This document shows positions 44,364-54,665 of a DNA stretch of 64,000 nt, piece by piece. The position numbers and the translations under genes were made by a program. Source of the stretch: Polaribacter sp. Hel1_33_78 (GTDB lineage: Bacteria; Bacteroidota; Bacteroidia; Flavobacteriales; Flavobacteriaceae); NCBI RefSeq assembly GCF_900106075.1, contig NZ_LT629794.1, forward strand, positions 2,811,501-2,875,500, given 5' to 3'. The stretch's first letter is position 1. Every line of letters starts with the position of its first letter. The notes beneath the pieces were generated by a model. That model was not told the origin of the DNA, did not search any database, and saw only the letters and a program-made list of their open reading frames with translations.

Positions 44364-45542
44364 TTAATGTGATTTTTTAGCATTCAATGCGTGCTCAATA
44401 TCTGTAATAATATCCTTTACATTTTCTAAACCAACAGAAACACGAACCAAGCCGTCTGTAATACCTACTTCTAATCTATCTTCTTCAGATAAACGCCCAT
44501 GAGTTGTTGATGATGGATGGGTAACAATCGTTCTGGTATCGCCTAAATTTGCAGACAATGAACACATTTTTATGTTATCTAAAAAGTTTCTTCCTGCATT
44601 AATTCCGCCTTTAATTTCGAAAGCAACAATATTACCTCCAAGTTTCATTTGATTTTTTGCCACTTTATACTGTGGATGCGATTTTAAAAATGGATATTTT
44701 ACCAATTCAACATTCGTATTTCCTTCCAAAAATTCGGCTACTTTTAATGCATTTTCGCAATGCTTTTCGACTCTTATTGACAGTGTTTCTAAACTTTTAG
44801 ACAATACCCAAGCATTAAAAGGTGACATTGCTGGCCCAGTATTTCTTGCAAATAAATAAATCTCTCTCATTAACTCTTCGTTTCCAACGGTAACACCCCC
44901 TAAAACTCTTCCTTGCCCATCGATTAATTTAGTCGCTGAATGAATGACCAAATCTGCTCCGAATTTAATTGGTTGTTGAATGTAAGGGGTTGCAAAACAA
45001 TTATCTACAATAAAAATAAGGTTGTGTTTTTTGGCAATCTTACCAATCAATGCTAAGTCTAAAATATCTACCGCAGGGTTTGTTGGTGTTTCTATATAAA
45101 GAATCTTTGTATTCTCTTTTATTAAGTTTTCTACTAAATCTACTTCATTTACCTTAAAATAAGAAGTTTCGATATTCCATTTTGGTAAATATTTGGTAAA
45201 CATACTATGCGTAGAGCCAAATACAGATCTGCAAGAAACAACATGGTCTCCTGCATTTAACAAAGCAGCAAATGTTGAAAAAATAGCGGACATTCCTGTT
45301 GCAAAAGCATAACCCGCTTCTGCACCTTCCATAGCTACAATTTTATCTACAAATTCAGTTGTATTTGGGTTTGAAAACCGACTATATAAATTACGTTCTT
45401 TTTCTTCAGCAAAAGAAGCTCTCATTTCTTCTGCGTCTTCAAAAACAAAACTAGACGTTAAATATAACGGCGTAGAATGTTCAGAAAACTGAGACCTTTC
45501 AGTCTGACTTCTAATCGCTTGTGTTTCGAAATGTTTGCTCAT
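44364..45542 (-). CDS. metZ: O-succinyl/O-acetylhomoserine sulfhydrylase-type PLP enzyme
   Basis: A 392-residue Cys/Met metabolism PLP enzyme. LYSRFSNPNTTEF (about 52), YAFATGMSAIFS, IFIVDNCFATPYIQQP and PLP-lysine motif IHSATKLIDGQGRVLGG (Lys about 204) are present. Such enzymes add sulfide (or cysteine) to activated homoserine. With metY nearby, it is a second route to homocysteine or a cystathionine gamma-synthase; substrate cannot be fixed by sequence. It follows the trifunctional fusion gene by 51 bases. Confidence 0.85.
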   Translation of the reverse strand: MSKHFETQAIRSQTERSQFSEHSTPLYLTSSFVFEDAEEMRASFAEEKERNLYSRFSNPNTTEFVDKIVAMEGAEAGYAFATGMSAIFSTFAALLNAGDHVVSCRSVFGSTHSMFTKYLPKWNIETSYFKVNEVDLVENLIKENTKILYIETPTNPAVDILDLALIGKIAKKHNLIFIVDNCFATPYIQQPIKFGADLVIHSATKLIDGQGRVLGGVTVGNEELMREIYLFARNTGPAMSPFNAWVLSKSLETLSIRVEKHCENALKVAEFLEGNTNVELVKYPFLKSHPQYKVAKNQMKLGGNIVAFEIKGGINAGRNFLDNIKMCSLSANLGDTRTIVTHPSSTTHGRLSEEDRLEVGITDGLVRVSVGLENVKDIITDIEHALNAKKSH

Positions 45543-45593
45543 TGTTTTTTTATAAGATCCTGAAACAAGTTCAGAATGACGCAGAAAAATCTG

Positions 45594-48500
45594 CTAATTA
45601 TTGTGTTTTGCTAATCTTAAGATATCTCCAAAAACGCCTCTTGCGGTTACACTTGCTCCTGCCCCTGCCCCCTGAATTACGATGGGTTGTGCTCCGTAAG
45701 ATTCCGTATAAATTTCAAAAATAGCATCAGAACCTTTTAACGAACCCAAAGGAGTACTTTCTGGGGTAGAAACTAATTTTACTTCTAAATTGCCTTTATT
45801 TTGAGATAAATCTCCACTTAATTCACCAATATATCTTAGAACGTGATTTGGTTTTTGGTCCTCTTTTAAAGTTTGATATTCGTCGTCTAATAACTCTAAA
45901 TTATCTAAAAAAGCACTAACAGAATTGCCTCTTAGTTTTCCCGGAATTAGATTTTTAATTTCCACTTCTGGTAATTCATTTTCAAGATCTAGCTCTCTTG
46001 CTAAAATTAATAATTTTCTAGCAACATCATTTCCTCCTAAATCTTCACGAGGATCTGGCTCTGTAAAGCCTTTATCAATAGCTTCCTGTAATATGCTTGA
46101 AAAGGGAACATTTTTTGTAGAAAAATTGTTAAATAAATAACTTAAAGACCCCGAAAAAACACCTCTAATTTTGGTAATATTCTCTCCTGACTCATGTAAT
46201 AAACGAATGGTATCAATCAAAGGTAACCCTGCACCAACATTTGTCTCATACAAATATTGTTTTTTGAATTCTTTTAACTTCGCTCTTACTTCTTTGTAAA
46301 AATCAAAAGATAATGTATTTGCAATTTTGTTACAAGAAACCAAATCAAAACCAGCTTCAATAAAAGGAATATAATTCTTAACAAAATTTATGTTCGAGGT
46401 ATTATCAACTGCAATTAAATTTTCAAAATGATGTGCTTTTGCGAATGCAATAATATCTTCAACTTTTAGATTCTCTTCTCCATTGGCTAGAAGATTCTCT
46501 TTCCAATTTTTAGAAACTCCGTTTTTACTCAGTAATACTTTTTTAGAGTTTGCTATCGCAAAAACATTCAACTGAATTTTTCTTCTTTCTAAAACTGATG
46601 GTGTATTATCAATGATTTGGTCTATTAAAGTTCCACCAACTAACCCCTTCCCAAAAACTGCAATGTTTATTTTTTTGGTTACTCCAAAAACTTGACCGTG
46701 AATTACATTAACCGCTTTATGCAATTCCTCCTTTCTCACCACCAAACTCACATTTTTACCAGACACTGTGTTATTAAATAAAACAGGTACAATTTGATTT
46801 TTAATTAAGGCATTATAAGGATGATGAAACTCACTTAAATCTTGACCAATAATTGAGATTACGGCAACATCATCTACAATTGAAATTTGATTGACATCTT
46901 GCGAATAAAAATCATTTTCAAACTCTTTTTCCAAAGAAAAAACTGCTTCGTGTGCTCTTTCAGCTTCAATAATTAAACCAATTCCTCTTTCTGAAGAACC
47001 TTGAGAAATTATACTAACATTAATATTCTTATCACTCAAAGCTTTAAAAATTCGAGCGTCCACTCCTACTTTCCCTAATAAACCTCTACCTTCAAAATTT
47101 AACAAGGCAACATTATTAATTGTAGAAATAGATTTAATTCCTTTTGTAGTTGACTCTGAAGTAATTAAGGTTCCTTTATCTTCTTTGTTAAACGTATTTA
47201 AAATACGGAGATTTATATTCTTTTCTAACAAAGGAATAATCGACTTTGCATGTAAAATAGTTGCTCCAAAATTTGCTAATTCATTGGCTTCGGAAAAAGA
47301 TAATTCTTCAATTTTTTTTGCATCAGCCACCAAATCTGGATTAGCAGTATAAATACCACTAACATGTGTGTAATTTTGCAACTCGTCAGCATCTAAAAAA
47401 TTTGCCAATAAAGCTGCCGTATAATTACTTCCATTTCTACCTAAAGTTGTCGTTTCTCCTTTTTTATTTGAAGAAATAAAACCTGTTACAATATTTATTG
47501 TCTCCTTATTTTGTTTGTAATATGCAATGACATTTTCTTTAGAAAGAGATGAAATTGGTTGTGCGTTGCCAAAGTTTTCATCGGTAATAATTAAAGTTCT
47601 AGCATCTGTTGCATTTGCGGAAATATTTTCTTTTTCTAATAAACTAGCCAAAAGTTTAACAGATAATAATTCACCTTGAGCCAATACCTCGTCTTTTATT
47701 TTTTGACTGTAATCACCTAAGAGAGAAACCCCTTCAAAAATGGTTTCTAGTCTTGAAAATTCTTTCGAAAAATCTACAGAACTATTCGGGATTTGTTGAT
47801 ATTCTTTAAACGCTTCAAATTTTTTCTTATAGGCTGTTTTTTCTGCAGCTTTCATTAAAATCGATTCTAAATCGTTTGTAGAATTTCCTCTTGCAGAAGC
47901 AACTACTGTAATTTTTTCGTTATTTTTATATTTCTTTCGAATGATTTCTAGTACATTCTCTATCCCTTTCCCATTGGCTAAAGATTTTCCTCCAAACTTA
48001 ACTACCTTCATTTTTTTCTTTCTATAATCTTTATTGAAGATTGGTTCGATAATTGTCTGTAATTGCTCATATTCGATTAAAAATGCGTCATGGCCATGTA
48101 CAGAATTTATTTCATTATAGGTAACATTCTCTTTTGTTAATGCTAACTTTTTATGAGTTTCTCTATTTTCTTCCGCTGTAAAAAATAGATCTGAATCAAC
48201 ACCGATAATATGGATATCAGCTGCAATTGAATCTAAAATTTCGATTTTTTTCTCACCATTATTTGTTACATCAATTGTTTTTAATAATTGATTCATTAAT
48301 TTATAGGATGACAATTGATATCTTTCTTGCAATTTATTTCCATGATGTAACAACCAACTTTCTACATTAAATATTTTTAATGCGTCATTTTTCGTTCGCT
48401 GAAAACGCTCTTTAAAAGATGCCGGAGTTCTGTAACAAAGCATGGCATGCATACGGGCATCATGTACTGGATTTTTTGAATTTACCAAAAATTGCTCTTG

Positions 48501-48995
48501 AATTTGACAATTAGCAATTAACCAATCTGTAGATTTCCAATCTGTTGCGACAGGGATAAAGTGTTTTGTCAATTTTGTGCTTAAAACCAACATTTCCCAG
48601 CCTATTCCTCCTCCTAAAGAACCTCCTATTAAAGCAAAAAGAGACTCAATTTTTAATTTTTGTAATCCTTTTAAAAAGAGGCGTGCAACATCTCTTGCAA
48701 TAAAACTTTTATAAGCATCGATTACAAAACTATCAAAACCATTTCCAGGAATGTTAAATGCTAAAATTGTGTAAAAATTAGTATCGATTGTTTTTTCAAA
48801 TCCTACAACATCTTTCCACCAACCGTTTTCACCTGCAACATCACTATTACCTGTTAATGCATGATTTACCAAAACAATGGGTGCAGTGCCTAATTTTTTA
48901 CCAAACAATTGATAACTTAATTGAAGGTTATTAAATCGCGTTCCGCTTTCTGTGCTAAAATCACTAATCTTGATATGTTGCAATCGGTGTTTCAA
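45594..48995 (-). CDS. Trifunctional MetX-aspartokinase-homoserine dehydrogenase fusion
   Basis: One uninterrupted frame of 1133 codons. Residues 1-325 are a MetX-like alpha/beta hydrolase: VNHALTGNSDVAGE (about 43), nucleophile GGSLGG (Ser126), Asp in GVDSDLFF (about 266), His in SVHGHDAF (about 301). From residue 329, MKVVKFGGKSLAN begins a ThrA-like protein: aspartokinase, ACT region (about 600-750), then homoserine dehydrogenase with FGKGLVGG (about 780) and ETNVGAGLPLIDTI. The fusion links homoserine synthesis to its acetylation. An internal ATG at 48011 could also start a separate ThrA. MetX is short (normally 350 or more). Confidence 0.9.
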   Translation of the reverse strand: MKHRLQHIKISDFSTESGTRFNNLQLSYQLFGKKLGTAPIVLVNHALTGNSDVAGENGWWKDVVGFEKTIDTNFYTILAFNIPGNGFDSFVIDAYKSFIARDVARLFLKGLQKLKIESLFALIGGSLGGGIGWEMLVLSTKLTKHFIPVATDWKSTDWLIANCQIQEQFLVNSKNPVHDARMHAMLCYRTPASFKERFQRTKNDALKIFNVESWLLHHGNKLQERYQLSSYKLMNQLLKTIDVTNNGEKKIEILDSIAADIHIIGVDSDLFFTAEENRETHKKLALTKENVTYNEINSVHGHDAFLIEYEQLQTIIEPIFNKDYRKKKMKVVKFGGKSLANGKGIENVLEIIRKKYKNNEKITVVASARGNSTNDLESILMKAAEKTAYKKKFEAFKEYQQIPNSSVDFSKEFSRLETIFEGVSLLGDYSQKIKDEVLAQGELLSVKLLASLLEKENISANATDARTLIITDENFGNAQPISSLSKENVIAYYKQNKETINIVTGFISSNKKGETTTLGRNGSNYTAALLANFLDADELQNYTHVSGIYTANPDLVADAKKIEELSFSEANELANFGATILHAKSIIPLLEKNINLRILNTFNKEDKGTLITSESTTKGIKSISTINNVALLNFEGRGLLGKVGVDARIFKALSDKNINVSIISQGSSERGIGLIIEAERAHEAVFSLEKEFENDFYSQDVNQISIVDDVAVISIIGQDLSEFHHPYNALIKNQIVPVLFNNTVSGKNVSLVVRKEELHKAVNVIHGQVFGVTKKINIAVFGKGLVGGTLIDQIIDNTPSVLERRKIQLNVFAIANSKKVLLSKNGVSKNWKENLLANGEENLKVEDIIAFAKAHHFENLIAVDNTSNINFVKNYIPFIEAGFDLVSCNKIANTLSFDFYKEVRAKLKEFKKQYLYETNVGAGLPLIDTIRLLHESGENITKIRGVFSGSLSYLFNNFSTKNVPFSSILQEAIDKGFTEPDPREDLGGNDVARKLLILARELDLENELPEVEIKNLIPGKLRGNSVSAFLDNLELLDDEYQTLKEDQKPNHVLRYIGELSGDLSQNKGNLEVKLVSTPESTPLGSLKGSDAIFEIYTESYGAQPIVIQGAGAGASVTARGVFGDILRLAKHNN

Positions 48996-49069
48996 ATACT
49001 TTTTTTGTTTATTAGATTGAGCTTATTAAAATCTATTTAACTCTAATAAGCCCAATTTGATATATTATT

Positions 49070-50344
49070 TTATATTTCTGAAAATGCAGCTTTCAAATCC
49101 GCTTTTAAATCTTCTAAATCTTCAATACCAACAGACAATCTAATTAGGTCTTGAGAAACTCCTGCACTTTGTTGAGCTTCTGTATCTAATTGTTGATGTG
49201 TTGTGCTAGCAGGATGAATAATTAGCGATTTTGTATCACCAATATTTGCTAATAAAGAGAATACTTTTGTTTTATCTGCAATTGCCTTTGCTGCTTCAAA
49301 ACCTTTTTTAGGTCCAAAAGTTACAATTCCACTTTGTCCTTTTGGTAAATATTTGTTTGCTAAAGATTTATATTTGCTACTTTCTAACCCAGGATAATTT
49401 ACCCAAGCGACAGCATCTTGCTCTTCTAACCATTTTGCCAATGCCAATGCATTTGTAGAGTGTTGTTTTATTCTAACAGGTAAAGTTTCTAAACCTTGAA
49501 TAATATTAAAAGCATTTGTTGGACTCAAAGCTCCTCCAAAATCACGTAATCCTTCTAAAATTAATTTAAAAGTATATGACGCAGCACCTAAAACTTCGTA
49601 GTATTTTAAACCATGGTAACCTGCAGAAGGTTCTGTAAATTCAGGAAATTTTCCATTTGCCCAATTAAAAGTTCCTGCATCTACAATGGCACCTCCTAGA
49701 GACGTTCCTTGTCCACCAATATATTTTGTAAGCGAATGAATTACAATATCAGCTCCGTGTTTTATCGGATTTAATAAAACAGGAGTTGCAACGGTATTAT
49801 CAACGATAAAAGGAACTTCTGCTTTTTTTGCATGCAAAGAAATTGCATCTAAATCTAACACATCTAACTTCGGGTTCCCTAAAGATTCCACAAAAAATGC
49901 TCTTGTATTATCCTGGACTGCCGCTTCAAAATTATCAGGATTTGAGGCATCTACAAACGTAGTAGTAATACCGAATCTTGGTAATGTTACGCTCAATAAA
50001 TTATAGGTCCCTCCATACAAACTACTTGAAGCAACAATATGATCTCCAGCTTTTAAAAGCGTTAATAGACCTGTAGCAATTGCAGCCGTTCCAGAAGCAA
50101 AAACAACAGCTCCAATTCCGCCTTCTAATGTCGCCAAACGCTCTTGTAAAATTTGATTTGTTGGGTTGTTTAAACGAGTATAAATAAATCCTAATTCTTT
50201 TAAAGAAAAAAGATTTGCTGCATGTTCTGAATTGTTAAAAACATACGATGTCGTTTGATAAATAGGCACTGCTCTTGTACCTCCGTTTGCAGTCACGTCA
50301 TGTCCTGCGTGCAACGCGTTAGTTGCTAATTTTAATGTACTCAT
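49070..50344 (-). CDS. metY: O-acetylhomoserine aminocarboxypropyltransferase (sulfhydrylase)
   Basis: The 424-residue protein has the longer MetY form. Key motifs: [18 protein letters not shown] (about 54), [25 protein letters not shown] and PLP-lysine [16 protein letters not shown] (Lys about 208). It converts O-acetylhomoserine and sulfide to homocysteine plus acetate. It is the first gene after the second SAM-I riboswitch, followed by the MetX-ThrA fusion that makes its substrate. Confidence 0.94.
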   Translation of the reverse strand: MSTLKLATNALHAGHDVTANGGTRAVPIYQTTSYVFNNSEHAANLFSLKELGFIYTRLNNPTNQILQERLATLEGGIGAVVFASGTAAIATGLLTLLKAGDHIVASSSLYGGTYNLLSVTLPRFGITTTFVDASNPDNFEAAVQDNTRAFFVESLGNPKLDVLDLDAISLHAKKAEVPFIVDNTVATPVLLNPIKHGADIVIHSLTKYIGGQGTSLGGAIVDAGTFNWANGKFPEFTEPSAGYHGLKYYEVLGAASYTFKLILEGLRDFGGALSPTNAFNIIQGLETLPVRIKQHSTNALALAKWLEEQDAVAWVNYPGLESSKYKSLANKYLPKGQSGIVTFGPKKGFEAAKAIADKTKVFSLLANIGDTKSLIIHPASTTHQQLDTEAQQSAGVSQDLIRLSVGIEDLEDLKADLKAAFSEI

Positions 50345-50440
50345 TTTTCTATTTTTTTGAGTTAATAAATAAACAAAAAAGTCAAATGCACCAATTTTTA
50401 ATTGATGTACTTACTAGAAAAATGTTATTAAGAAAATAGG

Positions 50441-50575
50441 ATTTTCCAGAACAGGAAAATTCTTTTTTGTTATCTATCCAATTATAAAATAATTGAGTAG
50501 AATTTAGCACCTTCTTTATTTCTAAAGGGTTGCTAAGGCTTCATTGGGTCTAATCCCTACACCTTTCTTGATAAC
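50441..50575 (-). promoter_or_regulatory. SAM-I (S-box) riboswitch upstream of metY
   Basis: Minus strand core: GTTATCAAGAAAGGTGTAGG, GATTAGACCCAATGAAGCC, TTAGCAACCCTTT and AGAAGGTGCTAAATTCTAC. P1 pairs gttatc (50469-50474) with gataac (50570-50575). Downstream, attttcc (50441-50447) and ggaaaat (50454-50460) form a hairpin followed on this strand by CCTATTTTCTT, a plausible but weak terminator. Confidence 0.93.
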
Positions 50576-50605
50576 ATTTCAATAAGTTATTGAACTTTGT
50601 GAGTG

Positions 50606-50638
50606 CAAATATAATGGCAGAAAAATTTAATATCCAAA
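50606..50638 (-). promoter_or_regulatory. Promoter of the metY transcript
   Basis: On the minus strand TTTG (50635-50638), 21-base spacer and TATATTTG (50606-50613), close to the phylum consensus. Transcription would start about 25-30 bases before the SAM-I aptamer. Confidence 0.7.
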
Positions 50639-50803
50639 TAAAAACTAGTTTCTTTTTATTAAAATATTGATTTCTCAGTTTAAGCATGTTTGTTTTATTT
50701 ATTCTTTAAAAACATCAATTTTAAAACCTTTAAATTGATTTATTGATGATGCTATCACAAATAATTATCATAAAAAAAGGATCCATTTTAATTTTATAGT
50801 GTA

Positions 50804-50893
50804 CTTTTGTAATCCAATTGAGAGGAAAAATTTGAACTGATTGCAACCTCATAAAAAAAATGCTAAAGCAGTAATTATATACTTCTTTTAGCA
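50804..50893 (+). promoter_or_regulatory. SAM-II-type riboswitch candidate upstream of metK
   Basis: A -7-like element TACTTTTG (about 50804-50811) precedes GAGG (50822-50825), ATTTGAACTG, ATTGCAA, CCTC (50847-50850), ATAAAAAAAATGCTAAAGCA. P1 pairs GAGG/CCTC, and loop ACTG (50836-50839) can pair with CAGT (50869-50872) as an H-type pseudoknot; TTGCA, ATAAA and GCTAAA match conserved SAM-II blocks. A downstream TTTAGCA (50887-50893) is complementary to TGCTAAA (50861-50867) and could compete. Class assignment is from memory of the consensus. Confidence 0.7.
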
Positions 50894-51007
50894 ACGACGC
50901 AATCAATTTTTATTTTTCACAGTTTTCTGTTTTTACAGAGATAGCAGTTTAAAGAAACCTCTATGTTTTGCATCTAGGAATCATTTTTTAATAAAAAAAA
51001 GAATATT

Positions 51008-52264
51008 ATGTCATATTTATTTACCTCAGAAAGTGTTTCTGAAGGACATCCAGATAAAGTTGCAGACCAAATTTCTGATGCTTTAATTGATAACTTTTTA
51101 GCATTCGACAAAAATAGTAAAGTTGCTTGTGAGACTTTAGTTACAACGGGTCAGGTGATTTTAGCAGGTGAAGTAAAATCTAAGACGTATTTAGACGTTC
51201 AGCAAATTGCAAGAGACGTAATTAATAAAATTGGTTATACTAAAAGTGCCTACATGTTCGATGGTAATTCTTGTGGCGTTTTATCTGCAATTCACGAACA
51301 ATCACCAGATATTAATCAAGGTGTAGATAAGATGAACCCAGAAGAACAAGGCGCTGGAGATCAAGGAATGATGTTTGGTTATGCTACTGATGAGACTGAA
51401 AACTATATGCCTTTGGCCTTAGAATTATCTCATCGTTTATTAAAAGAACTAGCTGAATTACGGAGAGAAAATAAAGATATTACCTATTTACGACCAGATG
51501 CAAAATCTCAAGTAACAATAGAGTATTCTGATGATAACATTCCGCAAAGAATTGATGCAATTGTAATCTCTACGCAGCATGATGATTTTGACAAATCTGA
51601 AGAAGTAATGCTAACTAAAATCAAAAAAGAAATTGTTGAAATTTTGATTCCTAGAGTTGTTGCAAAGTTGCCTACTCATATTCAAAAATTATTTACGGAT
51701 CATATTACGTATCACATAAACCCGACTGGTGTTTTTGTCATCGGAGGACCTCATGGAGATACTGGTTTAACTGGAAGAAAAATTATTGTTGATACATACG
51801 GTGGAAAAGGAGCTCATGGTGGTGGTGCTTTTTCTGGAAAAGATCCAAGTAAAGTAGATCGCTCCGGAGCTTATGCAACAAGACATATTGCTAAAAACTT
51901 AGTAGCTGCAGGACTTTGTAAAGAAGTTTTAGTGCAAGTTTCTTATGCCATTGGCGTTGCAGAACCAACAAGTATAAATGTAGATACGTATCAAACATCT
52001 ACCATAGATTTAACGGATGGAGAAATTAGTAAAATTGTAGAAACTATTTTTGATATGCGCCCCTATTTTATTGAACAACGTTTAAAATTAAGAACACCTA
52101 TTTACTCTGATACTGCTGCTTATGGACACATGGGAAGAACTTCAGAAATAAAAATAGTTACTTTTTCTAACCCAATGGGAGAGACTGTTTCTGAAGAAGT
52201 AGAAACCTTTACTTGGGAAAAATTAGATTATGTTGACAAAGTGAAAGAAGCCTTTAAATTATAA
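51008..52264 (+). CDS. metK: S-adenosylmethionine synthetase
   Basis: A 418-residue protein with [15 protein letters not shown] (about 10-24), [12 protein letters not shown] (about 117) and [16 protein letters not shown] (about 273), the MetK signature motifs. It makes SAM from methionine and ATP. It diverges from metY and carries a different SAM-sensing leader. It is slightly longer than the usual ~385 residues, as is normal for Bacteroidota MetK. Confidence 0.97.
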   Translation: MSYLFTSESVSEGHPDKVADQISDALIDNFLAFDKNSKVACETLVTTGQVILAGEVKSKTYLDVQQIARDVINKIGYTKSAYMFDGNSCGVLSAIHEQSPDINQGVDKMNPEEQGAGDQGMMFGYATDETENYMPLALELSHRLLKELAELRRENKDITYLRPDAKSQVTIEYSDDNIPQRIDAIVISTQHDDFDKSEEVMLTKIKKEIVEILIPRVVAKLPTHIQKLFTDHITYHINPTGVFVIGGPHGDTGLTGRKIIVDTYGGKGAHGGGAFSGKDPSKVDRSGAYATRHIAKNLVAAGLCKEVLVQVSYAIGVAEPTSINVDTYQTSTIDLTDGEISKIVETIFDMRPYFIEQRLKLRTPIYSDTAAYGHMGRTSEIKIVTFSNPMGETVSEEVETFTWEKLDYVDKVKEAFKL

Positions 52265-52478
52265 AAACTGACTGGGAAACAATCAAGGAAAATAAAGTCT
52301 TCTGAAAATGCAGTTTTTCATTGAGTTTTATTTCGTTTTTACCAATACCGTTCATCGACACTTAATGGTTATTGAATTCTCAAAAAGCCTCAACAGTCCA
52401 ATGGCATAAGCAAAAGAAAAATTCTGTTCATACCTTGCGTAACTAGGATAAGAAATAACTCCTTAACCAAGATGCTGT

Positions 52479-54239
52479 ATGAAAAAATTTAATATTTACT
52501 TTTTAATTTCTTTTTTAATAATTTTTAGTTCTTGTATACCAAATGATGTTGATATGCAAGAACCTGAAACAGTAGAGGTTTCAGAAAATGCAATACAAGT
52601 CTTAGAAAACTTAGACATTCCAAATGGATTTAATTTTGAAACTGAAAGAGATGTAATATTAACTATTATTGATGCAACACCTTTTGTAAAATATGAAGTT
52701 TTTGCCTATTCAAGCGATTATGACTCTGAAGCTGAAAATATTTCTGAAGCACTCAAAAGTTTGTTATATGCTGGTAAACCATATAATGGCATCGTTAATC
52801 ATGTGCTTAGTTTGTCTAGTGTTTATGATAAAGTATATATTTCTAGAAAAGATGGACTGGAGTATTCTTACGAAATTATAGACGTTTTAAATAATAAAAT
52901 TGATTTTACGATAACGGCCAGTAAGACTGCGAATAAAACTGCTAGAGCTTATAAAGTAAGCAGCACGGGTTGTGTAGAATGTACCGAAAACGTTTTTATA
53001 AATGGTGATTTTGAAGATGGGCCTGCGCTTCCTAGAAGTTATATCCAACCCCAGGAAAGTTTTGTTGATGGCTGGTCTACGACAGCAACTGATAATAGGA
53101 TTGAGTTGTGGAAATCTGGATTTCTTGGAGTACCTGCTCTAAATGGAAGATATTTTGCAGAACTAAATGCAACACAAAACTCAGCACTGTATCAACGTAT
53201 TTGTACTAGCCCTGGAGCAGAAATAAGCTGGTCGGTATGGCATCGCGGTCGGGCAGGAACCGATACCGCCGTGGTAAGAATTGGAGAAAATTTAGCTACG
53301 GCGACTATTGAAACTACAATGACCACCGGTAATACTGCCTGGGTAAAGTATTCTGGAACCTACACCGTACCCTTTGGACAAGATGACACTTATTTTATTT
53401 TTGAAGCTGTAAATACAGCTGGCAGTATAAGTGTTGGTAATTTTATTGACAATGTTGTTATTACAGAAACGCTTGCTGGTGATTGTGCAGAAGTCACTAA
53501 TAAAATGTTTTATCCAAATGAATTTACAAATGCAACCATAGCGTTCGAAGACTTATGGCCATACTCCGGCGATTATGATTTTAATGATTTAGTTATTAGT
53601 TACAACATAAAAACCATTTTAAATGCAGAAAATAATGTAACGCAAGTAGATTATAATTATATCGTTGAATCTATTGGAGCAGGTTATAAGAACGGCTTTG
53701 GTTTAGAATTAGAAGGTGTTTCGCCTTCAGCAATCTCAAGTGTTACCGGATCAAATTTAACGGAAGGCATTATAACGAATAATGCGAATGGAACAGAGCA
53801 AGCACAACCAAATGCGGTGATTATATTCTTTGATAACGCCCACCTGAATGTAGGGTTACCCAATACCATATCTATTGTATTCGAGAACCCTATAACTACT
53901 GCTGCTCTAGGTAATGCTCCTTTTAATCCTTTTCTAATCGCAAACATGAATAGACTTAAAGAAGTACACTTACCTAATAAACCAACAACTTATTATCCAA
54001 CAACGGTATCTATTGAAGAGGGACCAACAGTTCGAGATAGTGATGGTAATTTTAAAACACCTGAAGGTTTCCCTTGGGCTATGAATATAAATGGAAAATA
54101 CAAAGCGCCAAAAGAAAAAGTTATTATTACGGAGGCTTATAACTTCTTTGCTAATTGGGCAACCTCTGGAGGTACATCCTATCCAGATTGGTATCAAAAT
54201 AAACGTGGATATAGGAACAATGCTAACTTAAAAAATTAA
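52479..54239 (+). CDS. LruC-domain lipoprotein
   Basis: The 586-residue protein starts with a lipoprotein signal (IIFSSC, Cys about 19). Residues about 165-330 form a jelly-roll-like domain (NVFINGDFEDG ... NFIDNVVI) of the kind found in carbohydrate-binding or DUF642-type modules. A C-terminal LruC domain follows (about 345-560), marked by LWPYSGDYDFNDLVISY. LruC proteins are exported, outer-membrane-associated and of unknown function. It is monocistronic. Confidence 0.82.
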   Translation: MKKFNIYFLISFLIIFSSCIPNDVDMQEPETVEVSENAIQVLENLDIPNGFNFETERDVILTIIDATPFVKYEVFAYSSDYDSEAENISEALKSLLYAGKPYNGIVNHVLSLSSVYDKVYISRKDGLEYSYEIIDVLNNKIDFTITASKTANKTARAYKVSSTGCVECTENVFINGDFEDGPALPRSYIQPQESFVDGWSTTATDNRIELWKSGFLGVPALNGRYFAELNATQNSALYQRICTSPGAEISWSVWHRGRAGTDTAVVRIGENLATATIETTMTTGNTAWVKYSGTYTVPFGQDDTYFIFEAVNTAGSISVGNFIDNVVITETLAGDCAEVTNKMFYPNEFTNATIAFEDLWPYSGDYDFNDLVISYNIKTILNAENNVTQVDYNYIVESIGAGYKNGFGLELEGVSPSAISSVTGSNLTEGIITNNANGTEQAQPNAVIIFFDNAHLNVGLPNTISIVFENPITTAALGNAPFNPFLIANMNRLKEVHLPNKPTTYYPTTVSIEEGPTVRDSDGNFKTPEGFPWAMNINGKYKAPKEKVIITEAYNFFANWATSGGTSYPDWYQNKRGYRNNANLKN

Positions 54240-54665
54240 AATTCCACTTCCATAAGTTTAAAAATCTTAGATTATAATTTAATCTCAGGTTTTGTTTTAA
54301 CTAATTTTTAGCATAAGGACTATTTATAACCAGAAATATTTTATCCTACTTTTCTTGATATTTATATATAAGAATAAATGTAAAAAAAATACAACTGACT
54401 ATTAATCCGTATTTTCAGGAACTTACTCTAAATACATAACAGATATCTTTCCAGAATATACTCTAAATTTGACTTTAGATAAATCGATGCTATTGAATCG
54501 CCTTGTAAACTTTTAGAGAGTGATTTTTTATTTACTTTGCAACTGGATAGAAACACACAAAAAGAAATTAATAATTATAACTGAAAAAACTGCTCTTTAA
54601 ACATATTAACCTATTTCTAATTATAAAACACTAAATTCGTTTAACGCTACCTTAAAAATAAACAT
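54240..54665. other. AT-rich gap between LruC and amidohydrolase genes
   Basis: About 426 bases with no gene, strong hairpin or repeat recognised; it presumably holds the amidohydrolase promoter. Confidence 0.4.

Noticed and set aside
52265..52478. Possible further regulatory RNA between metK and the LruC gene
   Set aside because: No conserved core, strong hairpin or T run was found.
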